This document shows, in pieces, positions 1 through 6,543 of a stretch of DNA of 6,543 bases (position 1 is the first letter of the stretch; each line of letters begins with the position of its first letter). Source of the DNA: an uncultured Verrucomicrobiota bacterium (GTDB lineage Bacteria; Verrucomicrobiota; Verrucomicrobiia; Limisphaerales; UBA1096); contig CAJWPV010000086.1 of assembly GCA_913045395.1 (NCBI GenBank), positions 1 to 6,543 on the forward strand, in the 5' to 3' direction. The position numbers and the translations under genes are program-made. Below the pieces are notes generated by a model. It saw only the letters and a program-made list of their open reading frames with translations. It was not told the origin of the DNA and searched no databases.

Positions 1-235
1 TCAGGCGGCTGTCGCGAATCGACGGGGCGCTGTAGCCGGTGCCGATCTTTTTTTTCCAGACGACCTCTGGCCCGCCATTTGGCCAAGCAGCGAGCAGCCC
101 GGTCTCGGTGGAAGTGCCGTCGGCATGCGGCCCGAGTAATTGAGGCCAATCAGCCGCCTCCACCCTGACCAAGCCAAGCGCGAGTCCGGCGACAGTCAGC
201 AACAAAACACGGTGTGGCTCAGCAATACGGTTCAC
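1..235 (-). CDS. PQQ-like beta-propeller protein, N-terminal part (partial)
   Basis: The first 78 codons of a gene that runs off the left edge of the window. The protein begins with a hydrophobic export signal (core LLLTVAGLALGL, then VEA-AD at about residues 26-29). The mature N-terminus reads DWPQLLGPHADGTSTETGLL, followed by WPNGGPEVVWKKKIGTGYSAPS. This is the characteristic opening blade of PQQ-binding-like/BamB-like beta-propeller proteins (family usually about 400 aa), which are abundant in Planctomycetes and Verrucomicrobia. These proteins are periplasmic or extracytoplasmic, and their substrates are mostly unknown. The start is GTG at 235: an in-frame TAA lies upstream and there is no in-frame ATG before the signal peptide. 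No Shine-Dalgarno sequence is visible. It lies 57 bp downstream of the LptF/G gene on the same strand, separated by an AT-rich spacer. The family is well supported; a specific function cannot be assigned. Confidence 0.8.
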   Translation of the reverse strand, partial: MNRIAEPHRVLLLTVAGLALGLVRVEAADWPQLLGPHADGTSTETGLLAAWPNGGPEVVWKKKIGTGYSAPSIRDSRL

Positions 236-257
236 GTGGTTTTTGTAATCAATCTGA

Positions 258-263
258 ATTCTA
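258..263 (-). promoter_or_regulatory. Possible -10 element (TAGAAT) before the PQQ-like gene
   Basis: The spacer between the LptF/G stop and the GTG at 235 is markedly AT-rich compared with the rest of the window. On the minus strand it contains TAGAAT, five of six matches to the sigma70 -10 consensus, about 22 nt before the GTG. No convincing -35 box lies at 16-18 bp, so this is only a candidate. The gene may instead be co-transcribed with the permease. Confidence 0.22.
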
Positions 264-292
264 GTTGAAACTGAAAATTGAAAATTTTAAGA

Positions 293-1384
293 CTAAATCC
301 CACGATTCATTTTCCAGAGCAGCACGCAGCCGATGCCTTGGAAGAGGAAATTAGGCAGCCACATCCAGAGATGCGGCAGCAGGCGGGGATGCCCCTCGAG
401 CGCCTGGCCAAGCACGATGAGCCCATAGTAAATAGTCACCAGCACCAACGCCATGGCAATGCCGATGTTGGTCTCCCGCCTGTGCGCCCGAATGGCCAGC
501 GGGATGCCGATCAGGGTGAAGCCGATGCACGCAAACGAGAGCGCCACCTTTTGATGGAGTTGAACCTGCACCGGCGTGGGGTCAATGTCCTGCTGTTTCA
601 ACTCGGCGATGCGTTCGCGCAGTTGGCCAAAGCCAAGCTCCTTCAGTTTAGCGGGGCGTTGCTTTGACTCATCAGGTTTTTTGCCAAGCACAATCGGACC
701 GTACCTTGAGTAAACGAACGTACGCTCCTTGCCGTCACTGAACTCGAAACCGTCGACAGTACGGAGGGTGAGATTTATCTGTCCCGTCTCTTCATCCAGC
801 TCGAGTGATGCTTCCTCTGCGTGCATTCTCAGCTTGAGGTTGCCTGCCTCGTTGTGCTGATAAATCATCACGTCGCGAAGCGTGGCGCCGTCGATCGATC
901 CCACGTAAACTCGGTGCCCAGGGAAGTCGGTGAACCCCTTCTCGGTGAGCAGGGCGGTGGTGTTCTCGAGGCCGTACTCGAACAACATTGCCTTGTAGGC
1001 CAGGCGGCATTGCGGTGCGACCTGCAGATTCATCCAGCCGCACAGCGCGGACATCAACACACCGACGACCAGCACCGGCGCGGAGAGCGAGAGCAGGCTG
1101 ACGCCGCCGGCGCGCGCGGCGGTCAGTTCGTGGTCGGCACTGAACCGGCCGAATACCAGCAGCGTTGCGGTGAGCATCCCCATCGGCAGCGAGTAAACGA
1201 GCACGTACGGGATGAGCAGCCCGATCGCTTTGAGCAGGAAGCCGGGCGCGACCCGGCCGGATGCCATCAGCGCGGCGATCTCCTTGAATAGATTACCGAG
1301 CAAGAGCACGAAGGTGAACACGACCACGGTCATCAGCAGCGTGGCCAATGTTTCCCGTGTCAGGTAAAAGTGCAGGGTTCTCAT
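293..1384 (-). CDS. LptF/LptG-family (YjgP/YjgQ) LPS export permease
   Basis: A 363-aa inner-membrane permease of the LptF/LptG family. With LptB2 these proteins form the ABC transporter that extracts lipopolysaccharide from the inner membrane and feeds it to the LptC/A/D bridge. The layout is canonical: three N-terminal membrane segments (about residues 12-34, 52-78, 99-120), a periplasmic beta-jellyroll region (about 125-275), and three C-terminal segments (about 279-298, 306-327, 337-357). The cytoplasmic loop FSADHELTAARAGGVS (81-96) is the family's coupling-helix signature, and QLHQKVALSFACIGFTLIG (275-293) matches the conserved start of TM4. The length is normal for the family. The open frame extends 98 codons further upstream, but ATG at 1384 fits the family N-terminus and has a good GGAGG 10 nt before it. 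LptF and LptG normally work as a heterodimer; the partner is not in this window, and I cannot tell which of the two this is. The GGAGG can be masked by a leader stem (see 1385-1442). Confidence 0.93.
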   Translation of the reverse strand: MRTLHFYLTRETLATLLMTVVVFTFVLLLGNLFKEIAALMASGRVAPGFLLKAIGLLIPYVLVYSLPMGMLTATLLVFGRFSADHELTAARAGGVSLLSLSAPVLVVGVLMSALCGWMNLQVAPQCRLAYKAMLFEYGLENTTALLTEKGFTDFPGHRVYVGSIDGATLRDVMIYQHNEAGNLKLRMHAEEASLELDEETGQINLTLRTVDGFEFSDGKERTFVYSRYGPIVLGKKPDESKQRPAKLKELGFGQLRERIAELKQQDIDPTPVQVQLHQKVALSFACIGFTLIGIPLAIRAHRRETNIGIAMALVLVTIYYGLIVLGQALEGHPRLLPHLWMWLPNFLFQGIGCVLLWKMNRGI

Positions 1385-1442
1385 CCGGCAAGCGCCTCCG
1401 GCGCGCGAGGCGCGCCATTGTTGGAGGCGCTTGGCCAAGCGC
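1385..1442 (-). promoter_or_regulatory. Structured leader of the LptF/G gene with sequestered ribosome binding site
   Basis: Seen directly: 1389-1399 (CAAGCGCCTCC) and 1423-1433 (GGAGGCGCTTG) are perfect 11-bp inverted repeats. Between them, 1400-1406 (GGCGCGC) and 1410-1416 (GCGCGCC) form a second perfect 7-bp stem with a 3-nt loop. On the minus-strand mRNA the GGAGG Shine-Dalgarno (1399-1395) lies in the 3' arm of the outer stem and would be paired. The 5' arm overlaps a 16-bp palindrome (1427-1442) that can form its own small hairpin (6-bp stem, GGCC loop). Forming that hairpin would free the ribosome site, so two mutually exclusive folds exist. Regulation of translation is an inference; the SD-masked fold looks the more stable by base-pair count. 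It matches no riboswitch or leader class that I recognise. Confidence 0.5.
1427..1442. repeat. 16-bp perfect palindrome GCGCTTGGCCAAGCGC, longest copy of a recurrent motif
   Basis: A perfect self-complementary 16-mer in the divergent intergenic region between the LptF/G and DUF1080 genes. It is the longest copy of a palindromic word, core GCTTGGCCAAGC, that recurs throughout the window. It is the only strong copy outside a coding region, so its sequence cannot be explained by protein coding here. It overlaps the outer arm of the leader stem-loop at 1389-1433. Confidence 0.85.
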
Positions 1443-1458
1443 GCAAGTTTTATGCGGC

Positions 1459-1487
1459 GTGACAAGGCGGTGAGCCTACGGTAACAT
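1459..1487 (+). promoter_or_regulatory. Candidate promoter of the DUF1080 gene, possibly leaderless
   Basis: GTGACA at 1459-1464 (five of six to the -35 consensus) is followed after exactly 17 bp by TAACAT at 1482-1487 (four of six to the -10 consensus). The gene's ATG begins only 6 nt after the -10 box, so initiation at the usual distance would start the transcript at or next to the A of the ATG. No Shine-Dalgarno sequence precedes this ATG, which fits a leaderless mRNA. This is an inference from motif spacing alone. Confidence 0.35.
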
Positions 1488-1493
1488 ACCGCC

Positions 1494-2318
1494 ATGCACA
1501 CGAATCCAGATTCCATTTCACGCCGCGCTTTCCTCAGAGAAACCGCCACCACCACAGCCGCTGTTGCCGCGTTGCCGCTTGGCCAGGCGGTCGCTGCCGA
1601 GAACGATTGGATCAAGCTTTTCGACGGCAAGACACTCGACGGCTGGCACAAGAACCCGCAGCGCATCGGGCATGGCACCGGTGGTCACTGGTTCGTCGAG
1701 GACGATGCGATCGTCGGCGAGCAGGATCCCCCCGGCTCCGGCAACGGCGGCATCCTGTTGAGCGACCGCAAGTTTGGCGACTTTGAGGTGAAGATCGACA
1801 TGAACCACGACTGGGGGCCGTGCTCCGGTTTTTTCCTGCGTTCCAGCGATAAGGGCCAGTGCTTCCAGGTGATGGTCGACTTCCACGACGCCGGCAACGT
1901 TGGGCACATTTACGGCGAGGGCACCGGCGGGTTCAATAGCCGTGCTTTCGATATCAACGGTCAGGTGAAGGACGGCAAGCTGGTGGCGATCACCGGCGGC
2001 AACGTCCGCAAGCCAGGCGAGCACGGCTGCGTGTACACCTGCACGCCGGGCGAGTGGGTGAAGGCATGGCGAGTCGGAAAATGGAACACGCTGAAGGTTC
2101 GCTGCGTCGGCAAGTACCCGCGCATCACGACCTGGCTCAATGGACAGAAGATCTGCGAGTTCGACGGCGCGACTTTCAAGCACCCGAACTACGACCGGGA
2201 AAAGGTGCACGGCACTCTCGGCGACAAAGGCTCGATCGCCGTGCAGGTGCACGGCGGCGGCGGTTGGCCCAAGGGCGCGAAAGTGCGCTGGCGCAACATC
2301 CTCGTCCGCGAACTCTAG
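1494..2318 (+). CDS. Tat-exported DUF1080 (3-keto-disaccharide hydrolase domain) protein
   Basis: A 274-aa exported protein. The N-terminus has a twin-arginine signal, SRRAFLRE at residues 9-16, then an alanine-rich hydrophobic stretch (17-35) with a likely cleavage near AVAA-EN (34-36). The mature part is a single DUF1080 domain (Pfam 3-keto-disaccharide hydrolase family, concanavalin-like jelly roll). It starts at DWIKLFDGKTLDGWH (38-52), passes through GGILLSDRKFGDFEVKIDM (85-103) and SGFFLRS (111-117), and ends with the family's typical closing strand KVRWRNILVREL (263-274). Members are common in Verrucomicrobia and Planctomycetes and are thought to act on sugars or polysaccharides outside the cytoplasm; the substrate here is unknown. 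ATG at 1494 is chosen because the only upstream in-frame ATG (1452) is closed by a TAA. The gene is divergent from the LptF/G gene and convergent with hemC, with 8 bp between stops and no room for a separate terminator. Confidence 0.9.
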   Translation: MHTNPDSISRRAFLRETATTTAAVAALPLGQAVAAENDWIKLFDGKTLDGWHKNPQRIGHGTGGHWFVEDDAIVGEQDPPGSGNGGILLSDRKFGDFEVKIDMNHDWGPCSGFFLRSSDKGQCFQVMVDFHDAGNVGHIYGEGTGGFNSRAFDINGQVKDGKLVAITGGNVRKPGEHGCVYTCTPGEWVKAWRVGKWNTLKVRCVGKYPRITTWLNGQKICEFDGATFKHPNYDREKVHGTLGDKGSIAVQVHGGGGWPKGAKVRWRNILVREL

Positions 2319-2326
2319 CGCGGCAC

Positions 2327-3301
2327 CTACAGGTTGGCTTTGACTTGCTCGGCGAGCGCCTGGCCAAGCGCCTGGCTTTTGTTGAGTTCGCCGGTGACGA
2401 CTGCTTCGCTGTATTGGGTTCCATCGCCGAATGAGAGGCCGCGCAAATAGATTTCCTCGCGGCGCACCTCGGCGTGTGCGGCGAGCGGGCTTTGGCAGCC
2501 GCCACCCATCGTGCTGAGAAACGACCGCTCGGCCTCGGCAGAGACCTGCGTATTGAAGTGGTTCAGCCGCTGGCAGAGCTTGGCCAGGCGCTCGTCGTTT
2601 TCGCGAATCTCGATGCCGAGCGCTCCCTGGCCAACGCACGGCAGCATTTCGGTTGTCTCGACGATTGTTGCGCAGGTGCCGTCCGGCACGGCGTCGCCCC
2701 GGAGCAGGCCGTCTTTGCCGACAGCGAAGTCAAGCCGCCGTAGCCCGGCGTGCGCCAAAACGGTGGCGTCGATCTTGGGATCGATGGCTAGTTTATCGAG
2801 GCGGGTGGGAACGTTGCCGCGAATCTCGATGACGTTCCAGTCTGGCCGCAGCTTGAGGAGTTGCGCTTTGCGGCGCGGGCTGCTGGTGGCGACAGTGAGG
2901 TCGGTCGGCAGTTGGGCAATCGTCAGGCCGGGAGCAAAGCCACGACGATCCGAGGGGTCGCGGTAAAGCAGGACTTCGCGCGGATCCTCGCGCCTGGTGA
3001 TCGAGCCGAGCGTGAGGCCGGCCGGCAACTCGGTCGGCAGATCCTTCAGGCTGTGCACGGCGAGGTCGGCGCGATTTTTAACCAGTGCGACCTCGAGTTC
3101 CTTGGTGAAGAGACCCTTGGGCAAGATTTGGCCAGGCTTGACGCCCTTGCTTTGCAGTTTGTCGCCTGTGGTCTTCAAGACCTTAATCTCGAAGCTGAGC
3201 CCCGGGAACGTCTTGCGGCACTGGGCAAAAATCATGTTTGCCTGTGCGAGTGCAAGTGCGCTGCCACGGGTGGCGATGCGGATGGTGTTCGTGTCGGGCA
3301 A
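2327..3301 (-). CDS. hemC: Hydroxymethylbilane synthase (porphobilinogen deaminase)
   Basis: A 324-aa cytosolic enzyme that condenses four porphobilinogens into hydroxymethylbilane in tetrapyrrole synthesis. The N-terminal substrate-binding motif IRIATRGSALALAQ is at 7-20, VHSLKDLPT at 82-90 carries the catalytic Asp (D87), and SSPRRKAQLL (140-149) and IRGNVPTRL (160-168) hold the conserved cofactor-binding arginines. MLPCVGQGALGIEIR is at 219-233, and GGGCQSPL (266-273) contains C269, the cysteine that carries the dipyrromethane cofactor. All key residues are present. The segment between RRLDFAVG and MLP (about 196-218) is somewhat longer than in E. coli HemC and contains an extra cysteine. 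The start is TTG at 3301: the hemA stop codon lies in the same frame 15 nt upstream, and the next ATG (residue 23) is past the conserved N-terminal motif. No Shine-Dalgarno is visible; translation is probably coupled to hemA. Confidence 0.96.
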   Translation of the reverse strand: MPDTNTIRIATRGSALALAQANMIFAQCRKTFPGLSFEIKVLKTTGDKLQSKGVKPGQILPKGLFTKELEVALVKNRADLAVHSLKDLPTELPAGLTLGSITRREDPREVLLYRDPSDRRGFAPGLTIAQLPTDLTVATSSPRRKAQLLKLRPDWNVIEIRGNVPTRLDKLAIDPKIDATVLAHAGLRRLDFAVGKDGLLRGDAVPDGTCATIVETTEMLPCVGQGALGIEIRENDERLAKLCQRLNHFNTQVSAEAERSFLSTMGGGCQSPLAAHAEVRREEIYLRGLSFGDGTQYSEAVVTGELNKSQALGQALAEQVKANL

Positions 3302-3316
3302 AGTAGGGGTTTTTGG

Positions 3317-4381
3317 TCAGCTGCCGACCTGCTTTTCGCGGAGGCCAAGGTTCGTCTGGCCGGGATGCGCCTGAAGGCTGTCGAGCAGTTCTTTTCTTTT
3401 CCCGGCGATAAGGCGTTTGCACAGGTCGAGTTCGGCCTTGCGTTGCTCGATGTATTGGCCGGCGATGCTTTGTAGGTCGTCGATGTTGTAAACGTACACG
3501 TTCTCGAGCTGGTTGCAGTCGGGATCGATGTCGCGTGGAACAGCAATGTCCACAAGCAACAGTGGCCGATGTCCGCGCTGCCGCAGCAGGCTCTCGAGTT
3601 TGTCGCGGGTGAGCATGTAGTGGGGCGCAGTGGTGCTACTGATGATGATGTCCACATGCTGAAACTCCTCCACCCAAGTGTCGAAGCCGATGGCGCGGCC
3701 TCCGAGTTCGGCAGCCAGCGCGGTCGCCTTGTCGTGCGAACGGTTGGAGACGAGGATACTCTGCGCGCCGCGACTCCTGAGGGCTCGAGCAGCCTTCTCA
3801 CTCGTGTCACCGGCACCGATGACGAGCACTTGCTGCGACTTGAGCGAGTCGAAAATCGACTCCGCCAGCTCCACCGCCACCGAGCTAACGGAAATGCTGC
3901 CGCGCTGGATCTGCGTCTCCGAGCGGACGAGCTTGGCTACGTTGAATGCCTTTTGGAATGTCTTATTCAACTGTGCGGCGGTTGCCTTCTCGGCGTGGGC
4001 GAGCCTGTAGGCCTGCTTGAGCTGGCCAAGGATTTCCGTCTCGCCGAGCACCATCGAGTCGATGCCGCACGATACGCGGAAAAGGTGGTCGACACTCTTC
4101 GGCTCAAGGTGCGTGTATAACGCATGGGCGGGAGCCGGGGCAATACCGTGAAAGTCGCACAAGAACTGTCCCAGCGCTTGGCCAAGCACAGGATTGCTCT
4201 CCCGTGTCGCGGCGTAAATCTCCACGCGGTTACAGGTGGAGAGAATCACGGCCTCGTCGGCGATGCCGCGCTGGCGCACTTGGCCAAGCGCGTCGGCGAC
4301 CTGTGTATTGGAAAAGGCAAATCGCTCCCGCATCTCGACTGGTGAGGAGTGATGGCTCAAACCTGTGACGACAATCGGCAT
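3317..4381 (-). CDS. hemA: Glutamyl-tRNA reductase, short form lacking the dimerisation domain
   Basis: A 354-aa NADPH-dependent enzyme that reduces glutamyl-tRNA to glutamate-1-semialdehyde, the first committed step of the C5 haem pathway. The N-terminal catalytic domain has GLSHHSSPVEMRERFAF (7-23) and LSTCNRVEIYA (48-58) with the active-site C50. SCGIDSMVLGETEILGQ (104-120) follows. The NADPH-binding Rossmann segment is QVLVIGAGDTSEKAARAL (184-201), followed by VSNRS (211-215) and LLLVDIAVPRDID (274-286). The usual family length is about 415-430 aa. This protein ends soon after NIDDLQSIAGQYIEQRKAEL (299-318), so it retains only the beginning of the spinal helix and little or nothing of the C-terminal dimerisation domain. 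The other minus-strand frames nearby contain nothing that resembles the missing part, and hemC begins 15 bp later, so this does not look like a frameshift. ATG at 4381 lies 3 bp after the ccsA-like stop, implying translational coupling; no Shine-Dalgarno is visible. Confidence 0.95.
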   Translation of the reverse strand: MPIVVTGLSHHSSPVEMRERFAFSNTQVADALGQVRQRGIADEAVILSTCNRVEIYAATRESNPVLGQALGQFLCDFHGIAPAPAHALYTHLEPKSVDHLFRVSCGIDSMVLGETEILGQLKQAYRLAHAEKATAAQLNKTFQKAFNVAKLVRSETQIQRGSISVSSVAVELAESIFDSLKSQQVLVIGAGDTSEKAARALRSRGAQSILVSNRSHDKATALAAELGGRAIGFDTWVEEFQHVDIIISSTTAPHYMLTRDKLESLLRQRGHRPLLLVDIAVPRDIDPDCNQLENVYVYNIDDLQSIAGQYIEQRKAELDLCKRLIAGKRKELLDSLQAHPGQTNLGLREKQVGS

Positions 4382-4384
4382 GGC

Positions 4385-5239
4385 CTACGGGATGGGGGGA
4401 TTGTGAATGCCCGAGAGCAGGTTCGTCCCCCAGAACGTGAGGATCACAAAGCCGAACGCAACGATGGCCGACCACGCGTAGCGACGGCCGCGTTGGTCGA
4501 ATTTTAGGTGCGAAACCAGCAATCCGCAGTACATCGTCCATACCAGAAAGGACCAAATGGTTTTTGAATCACCCCAAAACGTCGCGTCCTTCTCCACAAA
4601 CGCTGCGCCAATACCAACACCAGCAGTGAGCAGCGCCAGGCCGATGACAAGTGTATAAGTAATTATTTTTTCCAGACGCTGGATGGGCGGAAGGATGGCG
4701 AACAGTGCTCTTGCGCGGTGGAATTTTAAATTTCTTTCCTGCGTCAAAAACATACTCCCTGCGGTGGCACTTAAACCAAATGCACCATATCCAAGTAAAA
4801 TGACAGGAACGTGAAGTTTGAACCAGTCACTGGAAAAATTGGGTATATTATCAATGTACTCCGCGTCAAGGCCGGGCCACAGGGCAAAAAGGCCAACACA
4901 AAACAGCAATGGAGACGTGAACACGCCGAGGAAACGAAGCTTGGGCAGGAGGGCAAGCGCAAGGCTGCCGGCGGCGATCGTCCACAGGACAAATGTGGTG
5001 GCCTCGTACAGGTTGTTCACCGGGCAGTGATGCAGCGTGAAGCCGCGCTTGGCCATGGCGAAGGTGTGGAGCACGAAGGCGGCGGCGAGCAGTCCGAAGT
5101 TGATCCAGTTGTCTCGCTGAAAGCCGCGCCGCCACAGGAAAGTGGAGTAAAGCATGCTCGCGCCGTATACAATGACGGCGAACAAAAACCACTGGCGTGC
5201 AGGATCCAAAGCAAGGTGCGGCTTGGTCGAGCCGCGCAA
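4385..5239 (-). CDS. ccsA: CcsA/HemX-family cytochrome c assembly membrane protein
   Basis: A 284-aa polytopic membrane protein of the cytochrome c assembly family (PF01578), with about eight hydrophobic segments. Family landmarks are LHHCPVNNLYEA (69-80), WFKLHVPVILLGYGAF (139-154) with conserved H143, and the closing FWGTNLLSGIHN (269-280) with H279; both histidines are at positions that bind haem in CcsA proteins. The tryptophan-rich WWD signature is degenerate: FWGDSKTIWSFLVW (221-234) keeps the Asp, Lys and later Trp residues but not the usual W-x-W-D start. That favours a HemX/YpjD-like role over a full cytochrome c synthetase. Placement directly before hemA and hemC fits HemX, which in B. 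subtilis lowers HemA level. The start is uncertain: an in-frame TGA sits 6 nt before TTG 5239, so the candidates are TTG 5239, TTG 5209 (better fit to a short N-terminus before the first membrane segment), or ATG 5155, which would cut the first segment. None has a clear Shine-Dalgarno. Confidence 0.87.
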   Translation of the reverse strand: MRGSTKPHLALDPARQWFLFAVIVYGASMLYSTFLWRRGFQRDNWINFGLLAAAFVLHTFAMAKRGFTLHHCPVNNLYEATTFVLWTIAAGSLALALLPKLRFLGVFTSPLLFCVGLFALWPGLDAEYIDNIPNFSSDWFKLHVPVILLGYGAFGLSATAGSMFLTQERNLKFHRARALFAILPPIQRLEKIITYTLVIGLALLTAGVGIGAAFVEKDATFWGDSKTIWSFLVWTMYCGLLVSHLKFDQRGRRYAWSAIVAFGFVILTFWGTNLLSGIHNPPIP

Positions 5240-5367
5240 GGCGGGTCAGTCTAGGCGAAAACCCCGCCGCATCAAATGAAAGATACGGGCCACTGGATGG
5301 TTGTTTTTGGGAGGACAGTCGAAAAGCCCGCTAGCTGGCCGTTGCCTGGTTAAGCGCTTGGCTTACC

Positions 5368-6543
<1,176 letters not shown>

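Noticed and set aside
1387..1678. Upstream extension of the LptF/G frame by 98 codons to an ATG at 1678
   Set aside because: It would overlap the start of the divergent DUF1080 gene, has no membrane-protein character, and makes the protein longer than its family. ATG 1384 has a proper ribosome site and matches the family N-terminus.
1518..2639. Long minus-strand open frame (373 codons) opposite the DUF1080 gene and the end of hemC
   Set aside because: It lies antisense to two well-supported genes, resembles no family, and is an arginine/alanine-rich shadow expected from the GC-rich codon usage.
3183..3422. Possible frameshifted remainder of HemA in another minus-strand frame
   Set aside because: The translation of this frame shows no similarity to the GluTR dimerisation domain and overlaps the start of hemC.
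2861..3475. Plus-strand 204-codon open frame opposite the hemC/hemA junction
   Set aside because: It is antisense to two conserved haem genes and shows no recognisable domain; it is a coding shadow.
5240..5367. Terminator or promoter in the secA-ccsA gap
   Set aside because: A short GGCG/CGCC inverted repeat (near 5254-5268) has only four pairs and no T-tract in the right place. The hairpin near 5327-5340 followed by TTTT is imperfect. No -35/-10 pair with good spacing was found.

Overview
The window looks like a piece of a GC-rich chromosome from the Verrucomicrobiota (Planctomycetes-Verrucomicrobia group). A Tat-exported DUF1080 protein and a PQQ-like beta-propeller protein sit among housekeeping genes, which is typical of that group, and the SecA carries an [13 protein letters not shown] motif VI region. 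The phylum is an inference from gene content. No phage, IS, CRISPR, tRNA or rRNA is visible, and the genes are densely packed.

Layout, left to right. Positions 1-235 (minus strand) hold the first 78 codons of an exported PQQ-like beta-propeller protein that runs off the left edge. Positions 293-1384 (minus) encode an LptF/LptG-family permease for lipopolysaccharide export. A 109-bp divergent intergenic region follows, rich in inverted repeats. Positions 1494-2318 (plus) encode a Tat-exported DUF1080 (3-keto-disaccharide hydrolase domain) protein. It converges on hemC with only 8 bp between the two stop codons. From 5239 down to 2327 (minus) lies a compact haem cluster, ccsA/hemX-like - hemA - hemC. 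There are 3 bp between the first two genes and 15 bp between the last two. After a 128-bp gap with no clear promoter or terminator, the 3' part of secA (minus) fills 5368-6543 and runs off the right edge.

How the genes work together. HemA (glutamyl-tRNA reductase) and HemC (hydroxymethylbilane synthase) catalyse the first committed step and a later step of C5-pathway tetrapyrrole synthesis. The membrane protein before them belongs to the CcsA/HemX family. The order hemX-hemA-hemC recalls the Bacillus subtilis hemAXCDBL operon, where HemX lowers HemA level. SecA and the LptF/G protein serve protein and LPS export.

Points that stand out: (1) the palindrome GCTTGGCCAAGC, in full or half form, recurs at ten or more places across all the genes and in one intergenic region, like a highly iterated palindrome; (2) the lptF/G leader can fold into an 11-bp stem that sequesters its Shine-Dalgarno sequence, with a competing hairpin formed by the palindrome; (3) HemA lacks nearly all of the usual C-terminal dimerisation domain, with no sign of a frameshift; (4) hemC must start at TTG and is in frame with hemA across a single TGA; (5) the DUF1080 gene may be transcribed as a leaderless mRNA.
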